From Cornus controversa (Eukaryota > Streptophyta > Magnoliopsida > Cornales > Cornaceae), in contig CM048849.1 in the NCBI GenBank assembly GCA_026545225.1, forward strand, positions 45,160,336-45,224,335: a stretch of 64,000 nt of DNA, read 5' to 3'. This document shows positions 1 to 13,019 of this stretch, one piece after another. Numbering within the stretch: position 1 is the stretch's first letter; each line of letters starts with the position of its first letter. The translations under genes were made by a program, and so were the position numbers. The notes beneath the pieces are model-generated. The model saw only the letters and a list, made by a program, of their open reading frames with translations. It was not told the DNA's origin and searched no databases.

Positions 1-1072
1 TTATTGATAGTGTTGATAAAATATACGTACTTATGAAAAAATTGAAAGTTTATCAATTTATATGCAACTAGAGGAGAGATTTGGCGGGCATGCTCTTACT
101 TTGAACTGCTATTACTTCCTTTTTTATTTTTCTTTCAACACTAAAAATGAATGAATAACAAGAGTACAAAATATCATTCTTGTTTCTTTGATAAGGAAAG
201 GTTGGAATATCTTGGTTTTTTTCCTTAGATAAGTTTTTTTTTAAAGCACGAGTATTCCGAAGTAACTATTTTTTATTATAAAGTTATTCATATTGTACCA
301 ATTTTTTTTTTCTTCAAGGCAACTGATGGTCTTCAATTCTGTCTACACTTGATAATTCTAACATTGTTATTGTTGTATCAAGTAATAGTCTTTTATAATT
401 TTTTTTCTTTTTATTCTCTCACTTTTAGCTTCGCTTTTTAATTAAAATAACATAGCAACCATTTTAGATAAAAAAGAATTTTTTTTTTTTTTAATAAACA
501 TCAATACTGATGAAAGACTTTCACTACAGTATTGGTTTGAAAGTGTTTAGATAATTTGTAACAAAAATAAAATTATCAAATATATTTATTCCACAAATTT
601 ATTTTTATAAACAACAAACAGTAAACATAAACGGTTACCAAACGAACTAAAAAAAAATAGTGTCATAAACTAAAAATAAATAAAAGTACTCAACATGAAT
701 AACAAAGAAAAAAAAGTATCTTGTAAATACAAATAAATAAGAGTACGCAACATGAATAATTTATTGGAGTAACAACAATTTGATAGCTGAGATAACAATA
801 AAAATAATTTGTTAAAATAATGTAAAGAAAACAACAATATTACAATTATAATAAGTTAAAGAACTAACCCGAATAAAGGAGTCTTTGTACTGCTCTTGTG
901 CTAGAATTTAACAAAATGATCCGAAGTAATGGATTAGAACAAAATTGGAAGATGATTAGAGAGAGAAAGAAAGAGAAATTTATCTAAGAATTAATATATG
1001 CTTTGGAGATGGAGGGGACTTCCTTTTATAAGGATGGGAGTGTAACCTCGGTTTTAGTCATAAATATATTAA
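1..1072. other. AT-rich intergenic DNA, left edge
   Basis: No gene seen. The stretch around 540-650 ends in GGTTACCAAACGAAC, resembling the right terminus of the large inverted-repeat element at 37898-39324, so it may be a remnant of the same family. The rest is low-complexity AT-rich sequence. Confidence 0.4.
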
Positions 1073-1469
1073 GGGTAAATTACACTCACTTCTTCCGTAG
1101 ATAGGTTAAATAACAGAGACCTTTCATGTATTTTAAAAATATCACTCGCCTCTCTTATCTGCAGGTTTTTGTAACACTAACCTCTTTTGTCAGCTTTTCA
1201 TCTATAAAAATCATCTTAAAATTTCAAAAATATCTTTAAATTTTTTACATAATCATATTATTTTTTGAATTTTCACATGAAGTATACCAATTGTAATAAT
1301 GTATTTTTGCTTCTTTAATCTATTCTAATTTTAATTATTCAAAAAAAATAATTTACAGGAGTATAATTGTAAAAAAAAAAGGTATAGGGATGTTAGTGTT
1401 ATTTTTAAAAATACAAAGAATGTATATGTTATTTAGCATATTTACAGAGTATGTGAGTATAATTGTCCC
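1073..1469. mobile_element. MITE-like element with 17-bp inverted ends
   Basis: The left end GGGTAAATTACACTCAC and the reversed right end GGGACAATTATACTCAC match at 14 of 17 positions. The element is non-coding and about 400 bp long. Similar ends occur at about 12960-13022 and 40953-41060, so the family is represented by at least one full and two partial copies here. Confidence 0.55.
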
Positions 1470-1633
1470 ATTGATTTTCATATTAAAACATTAATAAAAA
1501 CTATTTAATAATATTCATGATCTTTGTTCAACAATAACGTGTACTTTAAATAGTATGTATAAATACATCTATAAATACACCTATAAAATATATACTCCGT
1601 ATGTATTACATTTTATACATGATGTACATTAGT

Positions 1634-1636
<3 letters not shown>

Positions 1637-1675
<39 letters not shown>
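1637..1675. repeat. (AT)n microsatellite
   Basis: Uninterrupted AT dinucleotide run of about 39 bp. Confidence 0.95.
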
Positions 1676-1678
<3 letters not shown>

Positions 1679-1869
1679 TCACCTGCACATATATTTTCAT
1701 TTCTACTTGTTAACATGCCTATATAACAATTTACAGCATACCCTCATAAAAAAAACTTAGATTTTTCACCATATAGATGCAATCTACCTTATTTTCACGA
1801 ACTCAAACTATTTTTAAATTTTCAACCATGATTATATAGAAAATAAGAAAAAAATAATTTGTTCATATA

Positions 1870-2030
1870 TGTTGAACCAATTTACTTCGCCATCTAGTTT
1901 GGTGCCGTATTTCTGCAAAACTGAGATAAACCGGCAGGTGTCGGTCGAGAACCCTTATACGCTTAAGTCGGATTTTAAAGCCGAGAATCCTACGACGCTT
2001 AAGTCGGATTTTAATAAGTATATAAAAGGA
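1870..2030 (-). mobile_element. LTR-like fragment (Gypsy type motif)
   Basis: Contains two copies of ACGCTTAAGTCGGATTTTA 36 bp apart (1959 and 1995). The reverse complement, GACTTAAGCGT, is a phrase I associate with LTRs of plant Ty3/Gypsy elements. It runs into a (TA)n tract at 2036-2080. No second LTR or internal region was found nearby, so it is a scrap at best. Confidence 0.35.
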
Positions 2031-2031
2031 G

Positions 2032-2035
<4 letters not shown>

Positions 2036-2080
<45 letters not shown>
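2036..2080. repeat. (TA)n microsatellite
   Basis: TA dinucleotide run of about 45 bp. It produces spurious open frames rich in Ile-Tyr on the minus strand. Confidence 0.95.
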
Positions 2081-2083
<3 letters not shown>

Positions 2084-3110
2084 GGAGAGAGAGGACAGAG
2101 AAAGAAACAAATATATGACCGATGGAGTCCATGCAAAGGAGTAGGATGCCAAGTGGAATATCCATTCCGTTGGCTATGAATTGGCCAATGAATGCATGGC
2201 TCTCTTTGCTTGTCCACCTGGCGACGTTGCGTTTCGGCAATATATATACTTGTTAGTTGTAGCTTGCTGTATCAGGCTTTTTGGTGACACCAAAACAAAA
2301 ACCACTGCGTGTTTTTCCCTTCACAAATATACCCCAGCTTTTAGAATCAAATTTCACCATTAGTATTTTGGGTTTCAATTGTAAAAAAATCAACGTAAAT
2401 TAAAAAAATATATATATATATATTTGTTGGACAAAAGTGCCCTCGAGCAGTAGAGAAAAAAAAGGTAGAGTTTGTTTTGTATTATCTAGAAACCGTTTTC
2501 AAAAATTTTGAAAATGCAAAACAGTTTCAAGAAAACTATGAGTACAAAGGACAGTTGTTTTAACTTTTTTAACTCATATTTTTTTATTATTATAGTAAAC
2601 TACTAATCAAATAAAATTTCAAACTATTTTTGTTTTTAGTTCTTTGAAACTTGAAAATAAAAACTACTTTGAAACTAATCCGAATATCTCCGAGTTACTG
2701 TGAGCACTTGGCATTTTTTTTTTCAATTATAAATTTTAACTATTAAATAATTATAAGAAAATTGTTGAAATTTTTTCAAATGAACATTAAAATTGTAATA
2801 AATATTTTTTTGGTAAGTGACTGAAAATATTGATAAAATGAAAGAGATTGTTATATTGGTATTTCATTTTCTGATAAATGCACTCGTCTTTTTAAAAATT
2901 ATAATGGATAAACTTGAATTTTTTCAAGATTTAGTACTAGTACGGAATGACATGTTAAAAATGTAGGACTTAATAGTCATTGAAACTTTATAGGTTTGAA
3001 AAAAAAAGTTTATTGGCAAATAAAAATTCTTCTTATAAAAAACAAGGTAAAATTTAAAGGGAAATCAGGTAATTTAGATGAAAAGCAGGGGTATTCTGCT
3101 AATGTATCAC
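2081..3110. other. Intergenic region upstream of SAD
   Basis: No gene seen. AT-rich, with poly-A and poly-T tracts and diffuse self-similar AAAACTGTTTT-type words at 2470-2660. The proximal part presumably contains SAD regulatory DNA, but no motif stands out apart from the TATA-like box further down. Confidence 0.4.
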
Positions 3111-3139
3111 ATCACACACACACACACACATATATATAT

Positions 3140-3303
3140 AGTCCATTTATATAACTCTTTGTAAGTGGTTTCCTTGTCCCACCAGCCCTCTGTGAGAGTC
3201 TCCTATTTTCGCATTCCGTCTCTCTCTGTCTCTGTCTCTCTCTCTCACTCAGTTCTGTGGAGGAGACAAACCCTGAAAAAGAAGTGCTCAAAAGAGGAAG
3301 AAA
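3140..3303 (+). promoter_or_regulatory. SAD core promoter and CT-rich 5' leader
   Basis: A TATA-like box TTTATATAA lies at 3147-3154, just after a CA/TA dinucleotide run (3112-3140). About 60 bp downstream the leader becomes rich in TC repeats (about 3215-3247), a frequent feature of plant 5' leaders. The start site is probably near 3180. This is inferred from spacing only. Confidence 0.5.
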
Positions 3304-4499
3304 ATGGCTCTGAAGCTCAATCTCATCACTTTTCAATCCCAGAAGTACCCTTCTTTTGCTCTTCCACCAGTGGCCAGACTCAGATCTCCCAAGGTTTCGA
3401 TGGCTTCTACCCTCCGTTCTGGCTCCAAGTGAGTTCTTTCCCCTGATTTTCACCTTCTTTTGCAGAGCCACAACTTTTATTCTCTTGTGAATAATGTTTT
3501 GATCTTATAAGAATCTTTTGTTACTATGCTGTTTTTGATCTGAGTTTTTTTTTTTACCTATAATTTGGCATTGGAATGGTTTAATCTACATGGGCTTTTG
3601 TGATCTTAATGTTATTGTGCATTAATCCCTGTTTCCTGATATGGGTCTCTCAATCTTACTGATGTGAGTCTCTCTCACTGACTCTCTCCAGCTCTACACA
3701 CAAAAACACAAACTTTTGGTGAACTCATGGTGTGAATTCATATATTAAATCTTGAGGGGTAAATTTTTTTTTTTTGTGCTATTTGATGAAGAGATGATTT
3801 TGTAAATATATCTATATGTTTTTAGTACTAGAACATTATGTGTATTCTTCCATGCCTTCAATATTTGGTTTGGTTCTCCAGAAAGCGTTGCTTATTTATT
3901 TATTTTGTTTTTTTAATTTCATGCTCGATGCATGCAACTAGGGCTTTTGTTTAAATGCATTGAATTTTGCTGATTTTCTTCTTTATTTTAATATTATTTG
4001 CTTGTTTTTTTCTTTTATATTATGGCCTTCCATTTATTTTAAAAAATTTCTTGGTTATAATGAGCCTAATTTTTGTTTTCTTTTTTTTGGTTTTAGTGGT
4101 TTTTGGTTTATGTTCATGAGTTTCTGCTTATCCTTTTCAGCTAGTTAGATATGGAGGTGGTTAGGATTTTTGTTAGTAATCATTTAATTATTTAGGTCCA
4201 TTAAAGCATTGTTTTATGTCGATGTTTGTTTTAATTCGTTGAGACTTAAGTTTGAAGGTTCTATTTTGTTGATTTCAGCCGGATAGTTTGTTGTCCTTAT
4301 TTAATATAAGTTGACCCCAACAGCTGCATGTGTGATATTTGGATGCCCCATTCATCTACTTCTTGGGTATTTATTGCATCAAAAATTTCTTTTTGAAAAC
4401 AATTTGTAATTAAAAAAAAAAATGTTTGTTTCGTATTCATCATTTTTAGATTAAGCTCCTTTAATTTTCCAAGTTAAGATACTGATATCATTGGCTTCT

Positions 4500-4546
<47 letters not shown>

Positions 4547-7500
4547 TTTAAATTGCAGTATGTGGTTTATTCAGTAGGTGATCCCGTTTGTTGTTGTTGT
4601 TTTTCTTTAATGGTATAAAAGGATCTATGTGTATCTGGAAGCTTGTAGATGCGTGTTGTTCCTGTATTAAGATGACCCGGCATGCCAACACCTGGATACT
4701 GTTGAGAGTTTATTGTGTTTGCTGTTTTTTCATTTCCACTTCACTTTTCTCATTTACCTGATTTCAAATATAATCCATGCATAAACCCTTAAATACATTG
4801 GTTCAATCTATTTGATATGGCTACTTTTTTTGGGGTGCTTTCATTTTTTTTCATCACCTGTATTTAAAATGGTTTGCAAATTTTAAGCTCAGATAGCATA
4901 TTGGTGGATTTATCAAGTAAAACTGCAAATTCAAGTTTGCAACATAGTTCTGATAATTTATTATAATCTCTCTAACACATACATTAGTTACATTGTTTTA
5001 GGTAGTCAATTATTGACTTTATTCTAACCTGTAGCTGTAGGTTATGTTTGTAAGAACTCAGATCTTTTCTTTTTTATCCACTTTTCTTCCCTTCTCCGTC
5101 TTCTTGGTTTTGGTAGTTATCAGCCAGCTACCTTGTGTGGTCCTGTTTTACATTGATTAATACATTTTATTAGTGGTTTCTGCTGTACCTGCAAATAAAA
5201 ATTCTTTTTCCTCCCCAAGTTGCTTGTTCCATCTAGTTTATTTATTTTTTATTTTATTATTATTATTTTTCTCTATCCTGTCACCTTCACTATGCTTGTA
5301 CCTTGTCAAAAAGTTCATCCTATGGTCGTGATAATCTGTTAAAAGACCACTTTGTATTGTGGTGGTTAGGAATTGCGATGGTTTTTCTATAACGTGGCTG
5401 AAATGTGAAATTTTGAACTGTAATTTGGTAATAAATAGTAATACTGATGAGATCTATATAAATGGCAAGGTGGGAGTGATCATTTGCTTTCTAAGAAATA
5501 GTTGCCATCTATTTTTTTCTTTCAGTTGTTGTTAGGTGGATTGTAAAGTCATCTCTTCATTTTGGTTGGTCACTCAAGCTAGATACTGACTTTTCATAAT
5601 ATTTCTTTGATTGAACAAAAATTTGGGGAAAAAATTTGAAACTAGAGAAAAAGAAAAGGAAAAAATAACTTATCTTAAATGAGTTGTCTATTCATCAGAA
5701 GGTGTGGAGTCTGTGGACATGTGGTTGCATATCCAGTTTGATGTAAGTTGACAATTGCCAAATCAATACATGATAATATAAGGGTGGAAATACTTGACAT
5801 GGCTCGAACATGACATATGATAAGTGGGTTTAGGTTTGGCTTAATCATGTTCGTGTCATGTTAATTTCGATTCGAATTGACACGTTAATTAAACGTATCG
5901 CGTTCGTGTTTGACCTGCCAGCTCGTTTATAACCTAATTAGATCCGATTAACTAAACGTGTTGAGTCCGTGTTTGAAATGATTCTAATAGTATGAAATTT
6001 TAATTAAACGTGTCGTGTCGTGTCGTGTCGTGTCGTGTTAAGTCTTGACCCATTTAATAATCGTGTCATGGTCGTATCAAGGAATAATCGTGTTGTGTTC
6101 ATGTTGGCCCATATAACAGAATACCCAGGTCATGACATGACACAAATTGCCACCCCTATATGATATCAAACTTGCATAAATATCTCATTAAGGAGATTGT
6201 ATTTGGCCCCTTTGAGATTTTTGTAAACTCCACATGCAATAGTCAGCGAAATTTGGTGCGTTTATTTTGTAAACTATGTTTATGTATCAGCTGCCCAGCA
6301 TGCCCTCCAAATTTAATAGCTTACATCTTTGCAAATCAATTTTTCTTGTGAAATAGAAGACAGCTGCTGAATGTTCTGGCTAGATATCCTGCTCTTAATT
6401 GTCAAGTCATAAATGATTACACTTTTTCTTTCATCTGGAATTTTGTTTTGATGTAGTTTTACTGAGTCAGAATCGTATTAGTTGCCAATATGTAAACAAA
6501 GACATCTAAACCCTTAAATTCAAAATGATCTCATTGCATCTTCTTAGGTTATCTTGAGGACTTGAGCTCCTTCAACTTATCTACGGCTCCAATAAAGTGA
6601 TTTAAACAAAGAGCAATGATAAGGCATAACAAAGTTTATCCTGCTGATGACTTTTTCCTATAACCAGCTATCGTCTTTTTCCTTTTTTATTATTTATTTA
6701 GTTTCTGGTGATGGGTAAGGTAACCAGTTAATGTCATCAAATCTGCATATTTGTCTCAAGGTTCAACAGTAAAATTGAATCTAAAATCAAAAACCACTAT
6801 CTGACCACTCCTTGAATTACATAGTTCACTGAACTAGGCATATTCTGTGTACCCTTAATATTTTCAAATTTTGGTCTCAATTGATTTCACACAAGCAAGA
6901 AATAAAAAATTATGTTGAGTGATGGATTTTCATTTGATCGGGTATGCTAGGTAAATCTCAGATCAATGAGAAAGAAGATAAGATCTCCTGCTTATATATT
7001 TCATACTATTATATTTAATATACTTGTTTGGTTTGCTATCATGATATTTCTATAAGGTAATGTACTTGCCATGTGTTTATAAGTATTAGATGTGACGTGA
7101 TTCGTAAGAACAACAAGGACATGACTATGTGCACTTGTAAGTAGTGGATCCCTACATCTTTAGAAGATATGGTGATTATAGGAGCCAATAACGATATTTG
7201 ATTTAATTGAGATTACATAGGCAATATGTGTTTATATTGATTGCATTTGATTATATACCAGCGTCTTGGCCTTACAGTGACCTATGAGGTTCTAAGCATC
7301 TAATCTCAGTTTCTTCTGTTTTCTTTAGGGAGGTTGAGAATCTCAAGAAGCCCTTTAGTCCTCCCCGTGAGGTTCATGTTCAAGTAACCCATTCCATGCC
7401 ACCCCAGAAGATTGAGATCTTCAAATCTTTGGAGGATTGGGCTGAGCAGAACATATTGGTTCACCTGAAGCCAGTGGAAAAATGTTGGCAACCACAGGAT

Positions 7501-9478
7501 TTTCTACCGGATCCTGCTTCTGATGGATTTCATGATCAAGTCAAGGAACTAAGGGAGAGGGCAAAGGAGCTCCCGGATGATTACTTTGTTGTTTTGGTTG
7601 GAGATATGATCACAGAAGAAGCCCTTCCAACATACCAAACAATGCTTAATACCCTAGATGGTGTTCGAGACGAAACGGGGGCGAGCCCTACTTCTTGGGC
7701 AGTTTGGACAAGGGCTTGGACTGCTGAAGAGAACAGGCATGGTGACCTTCTCAATAAGTATCTTTACCTATCTGGACGAGTTGACATGAGGCAAATTGAG
7801 AAGACAATTCAGTATTTGATTGGATCAGGAATGGTGAGGTCCTTGCTGCATATTCTTTACATTTATGTTTCTGTGCATTTTTACTGTCACGTTTCTTTTC
7901 AAATTCAGTTATTCAGTACTTACAAGTGAGAAAAAAGAAAAGAAAGGATGCTTTTGGTAACCCGTAAAATAGATCTAAGAAATGGTTGGAATCTACCTGC
8001 TACTCTTATAAACTTTGTTGATAGAAGATGCTTTAAATTGTACAAATACCAATGCACCGTTTCACTTTCTAGATTATAGGGAGGCTGCTCCAACTATGAA
8101 TTGTATCTAGTTTTCTGATCCAATCATTATTATTCAAATTTCAAGGAGCAGCAGTCTTTCCTGTTGAATACATATACACTTAAATATGTACCATCACATA
8201 TACATGTAAAGGCACATATACATACTAGTATACTTCTTTCTATATCGTCTTCCTATGCTGCTCCAACTGTTTTCTGTCTGATTTTCTGATATTATATTGC
8301 CATTGGTTGGTATTTCAAGGCAATGCAATTTGATCCCTAGAGCCCTCCATTTGGGTTGCTGGGAACAACACTTGTGAAGAAGTTTAAAACTTATATATAT
8401 ACATATGTAGTACATCCAAACAGTGAGTGGTTTTTCATTTTCCTTTATTAACTGATTTTTATTTTTTTTAATGCTGAGGATTCAAGTAATTTACATATTT
8501 TATTTTTGTTAGGGTGTGATCGGTGAGCATCGAATTCAATTAATGAAACACATCGAGATTCCTTGTGCTATTGTTGTGTTTTAAACTAAAGCATGATAAT
8601 CTACTGGAACAAAATCTTCATATCTCAAGCTTAAAGTGATATAAACTTATAATGTATTCATTCTTATGAAATGGATTTTGACTAGGCTGCCTGCAGCCCT
8701 CCAGATCCTGCTTCTCTGGAGAAGAACTGCTTATCTGTTTTTGAATATGGTAATACTAGTTAAATGCACAAAAGTTCTCTAAAATTCCAGATTTGCTTTT
8801 CACATCACAAATTATTGATATAGTGTATAAGCCCTTTACTTTTGGTATTGAATCTATCATAATGATTGTCTTGTTCAATTTTTGATTTCCATCTCCATTT
8901 ACCATTTCTTTTCATAGGATCCCCGTACTGAGAACAGTCCCTATCTTGGATTTATCTACACATCGTTCCAAGAACGGGCAACTTTTATCTCGCATGGGAA
9001 CACTGCTAGACATGCCAAGGATCACGGGGATATGAAGCTGGCTCAAATTTGCGGCACAATTGCCTCGGATGAGAAACGCCATGAAACTGCTTACACTAAG
9101 ATTGTGGAAAAACTCTTCGAGATCGATCCTGATGGAACCGTCCTTTCTTTCGCAGACATGATGAGGAAGAAAATCTCTATGCCAGCTCACTTGATGTATG
9201 ATGGCTGTGATGACAACCTTTTCGAGCACTTTTCAGCTGTTGCTCAGCGGCTTGGAGTTTACACTGCTAAGGACTATGCAGATATACTGGAGTTTTTGGT
9301 TGGCAGATGGAAAGTGGAGGAGCTAACTGGACTTTCTGCAGAGGGGCGAAAAGCTCAGGATTATGTTTGTGGGTTACCTCCGAGAATTAGAAGGCTGGAG
9401 GAGAGAGCTCAAGGAAGGGCAAAGCAAGGACCCGCCATTCCATTTAGCTGGATATATGACAGAGAAGTTAAGCTCTGA
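3304..9478 (+). CDS. SAD: Stearoyl-[acyl-carrier-protein] 9-desaturase, plastidial, 3 exons, complete
   Basis: Soluble plastid desaturase that inserts the first cis double bond at C9 of stearoyl-ACP, using reduced ferredoxin and O2. Exons are 3304-3428, 7329-7833 and 8918-9478. All introns have GT-AG ends, and the joined length of 1191 nt gives 396 residues plus a TGA stop, the usual family size. Residues 1 to about 33 look like a plastid transit peptide, ending near VSMAS. The di-iron ligands are all visible: E138 (in TEEALPTYQ), E176 and H179 (EENRHG), E262 and H265 (DEKRHE). These match the castor enzyme with a 33-residue offset. The C-terminus WIYDREVKL is intact. I chose the start at 3304 because it opens the transit peptide and follows a CT-rich leader. 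Intron 1 is long (3.9 kb) and hosts a hAT MITE. The sequence looks like an ordinary delta-9 18:0 enzyme, not a specialised paralogue. Arabidopsis names for this family are FAB2/SSI2 and the AAD genes; orthology to one of them is not resolved here. Confidence 0.97.
3429..7328 (+). other. SAD intron 1
   Basis: The intron runs from a GTGAGT donor to a TTCTTTAG acceptor and is T-rich on the coding strand, as plant introns are. It carries a (TC)n(TA)n microsatellite at 4498-4546 and a hAT-like MITE at 5779-6158. I see no coding exon in it; the ORF at 3960 and the one at 6160 are low-complexity or unrelated. Its length suggests a possible intron-mediated expression role, but nothing in the sequence proves this. 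Confidence 0.85.
5779..6158. mobile_element. hAT-like MITE inside SAD intron 1
   Basis: The ends are imperfect inverted repeats: TAAGGGTGGAAAT on the left and, reversed, TAGGGGTGGCAATTTGTG on the right. The interior is rich in CGTGT-type words, including five to six GTGTC pentamers at about 6010-6038. The flanks share ATGATA, a blurred target duplication. It has no coding capacity. The end consensus TAGGG-TGGCAA is typical of plant hAT MITEs. Confidence 0.7.
7834..8917 (+). other. SAD intron 2
   Basis: GT-AG intron of 1084 bp between the exon ending in GGA ATG and the exon starting GAT CCC. It is AT-rich with short TA/CA stretches around 8170-8410. No extra exon or recognisable element was seen. 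Confidence 0.85.
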
Positions 9479-10340
9479 CTGCATAATGTATCCAAAAACT
9501 AAGTTTCTTGCTCCGACAAGTCTCTTCTCACATAATGTAGGTAAAAGTTTTGAGTTCGTAGTATGTGCAATTCCATGTTATTGTGCTTGTTTTGGGATGA
9601 GATTTTGGCTGGACTTGTTTTCGTGAGCTGTAGATACAGTTTTTTCTTGCATGGTGTCATTTGATCTTCATGTAGGGGCATATGTACTTTCAATTTCATG
9701 TTGCTCAGACGTTTTGTTGCAAGAGTTTGTTTTTTCGCCTAATGTTCGTGACTCTAAAAATTTATCAATTTCATGGCCATTGTAATGGTGATGGTCCCCT
9801 AATGCTGCAACTTAAATAGCAGTCCTGTATCACATAATGATCAATGTTTGGTTTGGTTCGAGGGAATTGAAATATTAAAGCCTGTCACTTTACTAGGAGT
9901 TTTCAGTTTTTAACAAGAAAATTTGAGTATTAGAGCGTGTAATTTTATAAGGAATAAGGAATTGTCGATGTTACCAAGGAGTAGACTGAGATGTTAACAT
10001 GGACATGAGATGTCTTAACCATCTGAGATGGCTTTGATTGGAGGGGCCTTTACAATATACATTCTGCCAAAATACTTAATTATGGAATGTTAACCATATG
10101 AATGCAAGTTGATGTTTGATAATACTCAAGTTAATCTTTGATAATATTCTGAAGAGTTATGGAGTGCAAATTCTTTTTGAATTAGGATTTATTGTCAATT
10201 ATCAATAAAAACTGAAATATTATCAACTGTGTTCAAATGAGTATTTTTTGCATGACATTGGTGGTCACAACTTCTTTACCTATCTGTATAACATTTCATT
10301 TGAATGAACATTAGCAACATATTATCATGGAAGCCCTCAA
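9479..10340 (+). other. SAD 3'UTR and downstream flank, parent of the duplicate
   Basis: Holds the SAD 3'UTR and the flank that is repeated at 11041-12255. The part at about 10190-10335, with TTTGCATGACATTGGTGGTC and TCATTTGAATGAACATTAGC, also resembles the module that recurs near 19.7, 20.8, 24.3, 25.4, 30.6, 37.3, 43.3 and 44.5 kb. I did not find a clear polyadenylation signal. Confidence 0.6.
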
Positions 10341-10382
10341 TAACTTTGGTTACGAATGGCTTATGAATTGTGGATTGTGGAC

Positions 10383-10650
10383 AGAGCAAGAAGAGAGATG
10401 GGTAAAAAAGATAATTATGGCGGATATAAGAGCAAGAAGAGAGATGTGTAAAAAAGATAATTATGGCGGATAACAGAGCAAGAGGAGAGATGTGTAAAAA
10501 AGATAATTATGGCGGATAACAGAGCAAGAGGAGAGATGTGTGAAAATAAAATAGATGTGTCATTAGATTAAATCATGGCAGAAAACAGAGCAAGAAGGTG
10601 TCATTAGATTAAATCATGGCAGATAACAGAGCAAGAAGAGAGGATGAGAG
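10383..10650. repeat. 46-bp minisatellite in the SAD downstream flank
   Basis: Units starting AGAGCAAGA begin at 10383, 10429, 10475 and 10521 (period 46), then at 10587 and 10628 with altered lengths. The central copies are nearly identical, each containing GATAATTATGGCGGATAA. It sits between the SAD 3' flank and the truncated SAD duplicate. No open frame is maintained. Confidence 0.9.
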
Positions 10651-11040
10651 GAGCGCAACCAGATACTAGATTATTGATATAAGATCCTCCACTGTTCTTT
10701 CTCTCTCTCTCTTGTTTGAAAGTGATCTCAACTGCTACCAGTGTCAGTGTTGGTAGCCAGTGTTTGAATGAAAAATGAGGTGTAACATAACATACTAGAT
10801 TATTCATTTGAAACCAATTTGATGGAAAAAATGGTTTAAAATGAGGTAAAAAGTCTGTATGTATACCTTTTGTAGTTAAAATTATATGTATATTCTATTC
10901 TAATTGAGGAAAGGTAGACAAGGTAACTGTTCTCAACATAACTTTGAATCCAATATGTAATAAACATACTTAACTCAGTCAATTTTGTATGATGAATAAG
11001 AAAACTCAACTCAACAAAGACTTTTTTCCATCTAGTTGGA

Positions 11041-12255
11041 GTTGGCTATGTAAATCCATTTAGCTGGATATATGACTGAGAAGTTAAGCTCTGGGTGGGA
11101 GACATAATCCAGAAACTAAGTTTTGTGCTCTGACAAGTCTCATCTCACTCAATGTAGGTAAAAGTATTGAGTTGGTAGTATGTGCAATTCCATTTTATTG
11201 TGCTTGTTTTGGGAATGAGATTTTGGCCGGACTTGTTTTCATGAGCTGTAGATTGCATGAGTTTGTTTTTCGCTTAATGTCTGTGACTGTGAAAATATTA
11301 TCAATTCCATGGCCATTATAATGATGATGGTCCATGGTGCTGCAAGAATTTCTCTATTGCCTAATGATGAGTAAATTGAAATGTTAAAGCCTGCCATTTT
11401 GCTAGGAATTTTCAGATTTCACAAGAAAATCTGAATATTAGAGACTCTCATTTTACAAGGAATTGTCAATGTTACCAAGGATTGGACTGTTTGGTTGACC
11501 TACTCATGCCCATGACATGTTTTAACACTTGAAAAAGGAATGTTAACCATAGAGATACAAGATAGATCTTTGAAAGTAAGAGTTTAGAGTACTACAAATT
11601 CTTTTGAATCAGGACTTGTATGGTGTCCAAACTCGCCCAATTTTGAGCTTCAAAATAAATGTATATTCATGTCTGTCATCTCATAACTAGATTAAAGTGA
11701 ATTGAAGTATTCAAACATGTAATCATCCATTGGGGCCATTCTTTTTTTCTTTTTTGGCCATGGATTGATCATCATTTATCATTTTGCATAGTGAAAGAGT
11801 AGACATTCTTTGTCTTTGACAAGAAAAGCACAAGTAATACAAAGTAATACCTTCCATTCTTTTGGAAATGGCAAACTATGATCTAGAATATGTGACAACT
11901 GAGTTAATGGATTGCAAATGTCTTTTATGATAATAAATTGGATTTGTTGACAATTATCAACAAAATTGAAATATTATCAACTGTGTTTAAATGAGTTTTT
12001 TTTGCATGACATTAGTGATCACAACTTCTTTGCCTATGTGTATAGCACTCCACTTGAATTATGTGTATATCACTCCATTTGAATGAACATTAGCAACTTA
12101 TTATCATGCAAGTTTGCTTCTAAATTGATGAGAGATGGTATAACTTTTGATCATATATATTTAAAATCATTTAGGTATAGAATGGGTTTTCTAAAATTAT
12201 TACCTACTTTATCATTAAAACTTGATGAAATATAGGAGGAAACTAAAAAAAATGA
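11041..12255 (+). pseudogene. Truncated tandem duplicate of the SAD 3' end and downstream flank
   Basis: From 11056 the sequence repeats the last codons of SAD: CATTTAGCTGGATATATGAC, then a TGA in place of the AGA-containing frame, then GAAGTTAAGCTCTG. It continues through the SAD 3'UTR, with TCTCACTCAATGTAGGTAAA matching 9530-9545. The match goes on, with gaps, to the region equivalent to 10335, including AACTGTGTTTAAATGAGT (compare 10226-10243). No upstream SAD exon sequence is present, so the copy holds only about the last ten codons and the 3' flank. It cannot encode an enzyme. Confidence 0.85.
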
Positions 12256-12439
12256 CTAAATGGCTTACAATATTGCTAATGGTTGCTACACCATTAATTT
12301 CAGTCTTTATAACTGTCGCAACCACCACGAGGAGGAATAGTCCTGCTCTCTTGTGTAATCAGCTGTTTGTTCGTGTTTTTTTATTTTGAGTGAGCAAATA
12401 TCTCTCAAACAGAAAGTTGTATTTCTATAATTGTGTTTA

Positions 12440-12830
12440 TTCTTAGGGTTGGGTGAATTGGTCATAATTAGCCCCCATAAACGGATTAGATATGTATTTG
12501 AATATGTATAATAGTTATATACTTCTATTTGATATGATAATCCAACGAATTATTAATGAATAAATTAATTTGTTATTAATTGCATATTATAATCCAAAAA
12601 GCATATATATAGAAAAAAAAAGCCGAGAAGAAAAACAAAATATAAATAAAAAATGGTAAAAAGTAAGTATTTGACTTTTATTAAAGAAAAATAATAATAA
12701 AGAGAGACAAAATATGGAGAGTTGAAATGAAAAAGAAAACAATAATAATTTTTTTTCATTATATATTATATTATATCGTGTTGGATTATTATCGGTTTAT
12801 ATATTATAATAATAAAGGTACAATTATAAT
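12440..12830 (-). mobile_element. Dispersed element, inverted partner of 14160-14690
   Basis: Contains GAGAAGAAAAACAAAATATA and AGTAAGTATTTGACTTTTAT, which read in reverse complement at 14355-14440. Both copies have nearby words such as AACGGATTAGATATG or its reverse. They look like two copies of one non-coding dispersed element in opposite orientation. Family not identified. Confidence 0.5.
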
Positions 12831-13019
12831 TTTACATTTTTGTCCTATAAATCTTTAAATTTGGCCATGCTAGTATTGACCATCTCTGACCGTTAGTATT
12901 GCTGACGAAAACAGGATATTTGCTACAAATGTTCAAATTAGAGGGAAATAAATGTAATACCAAAACACAGCGTTGGAGAGTGTAATAAGCCAATTTAAAA
13001 GAGAGATAAGTGTAATTTT

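Noticed and set aside
10383-10650. CRISPR-like array
   Set aside because: The regular 46-bp units have no unique spacers and the genome is a plant. It is a minisatellite.
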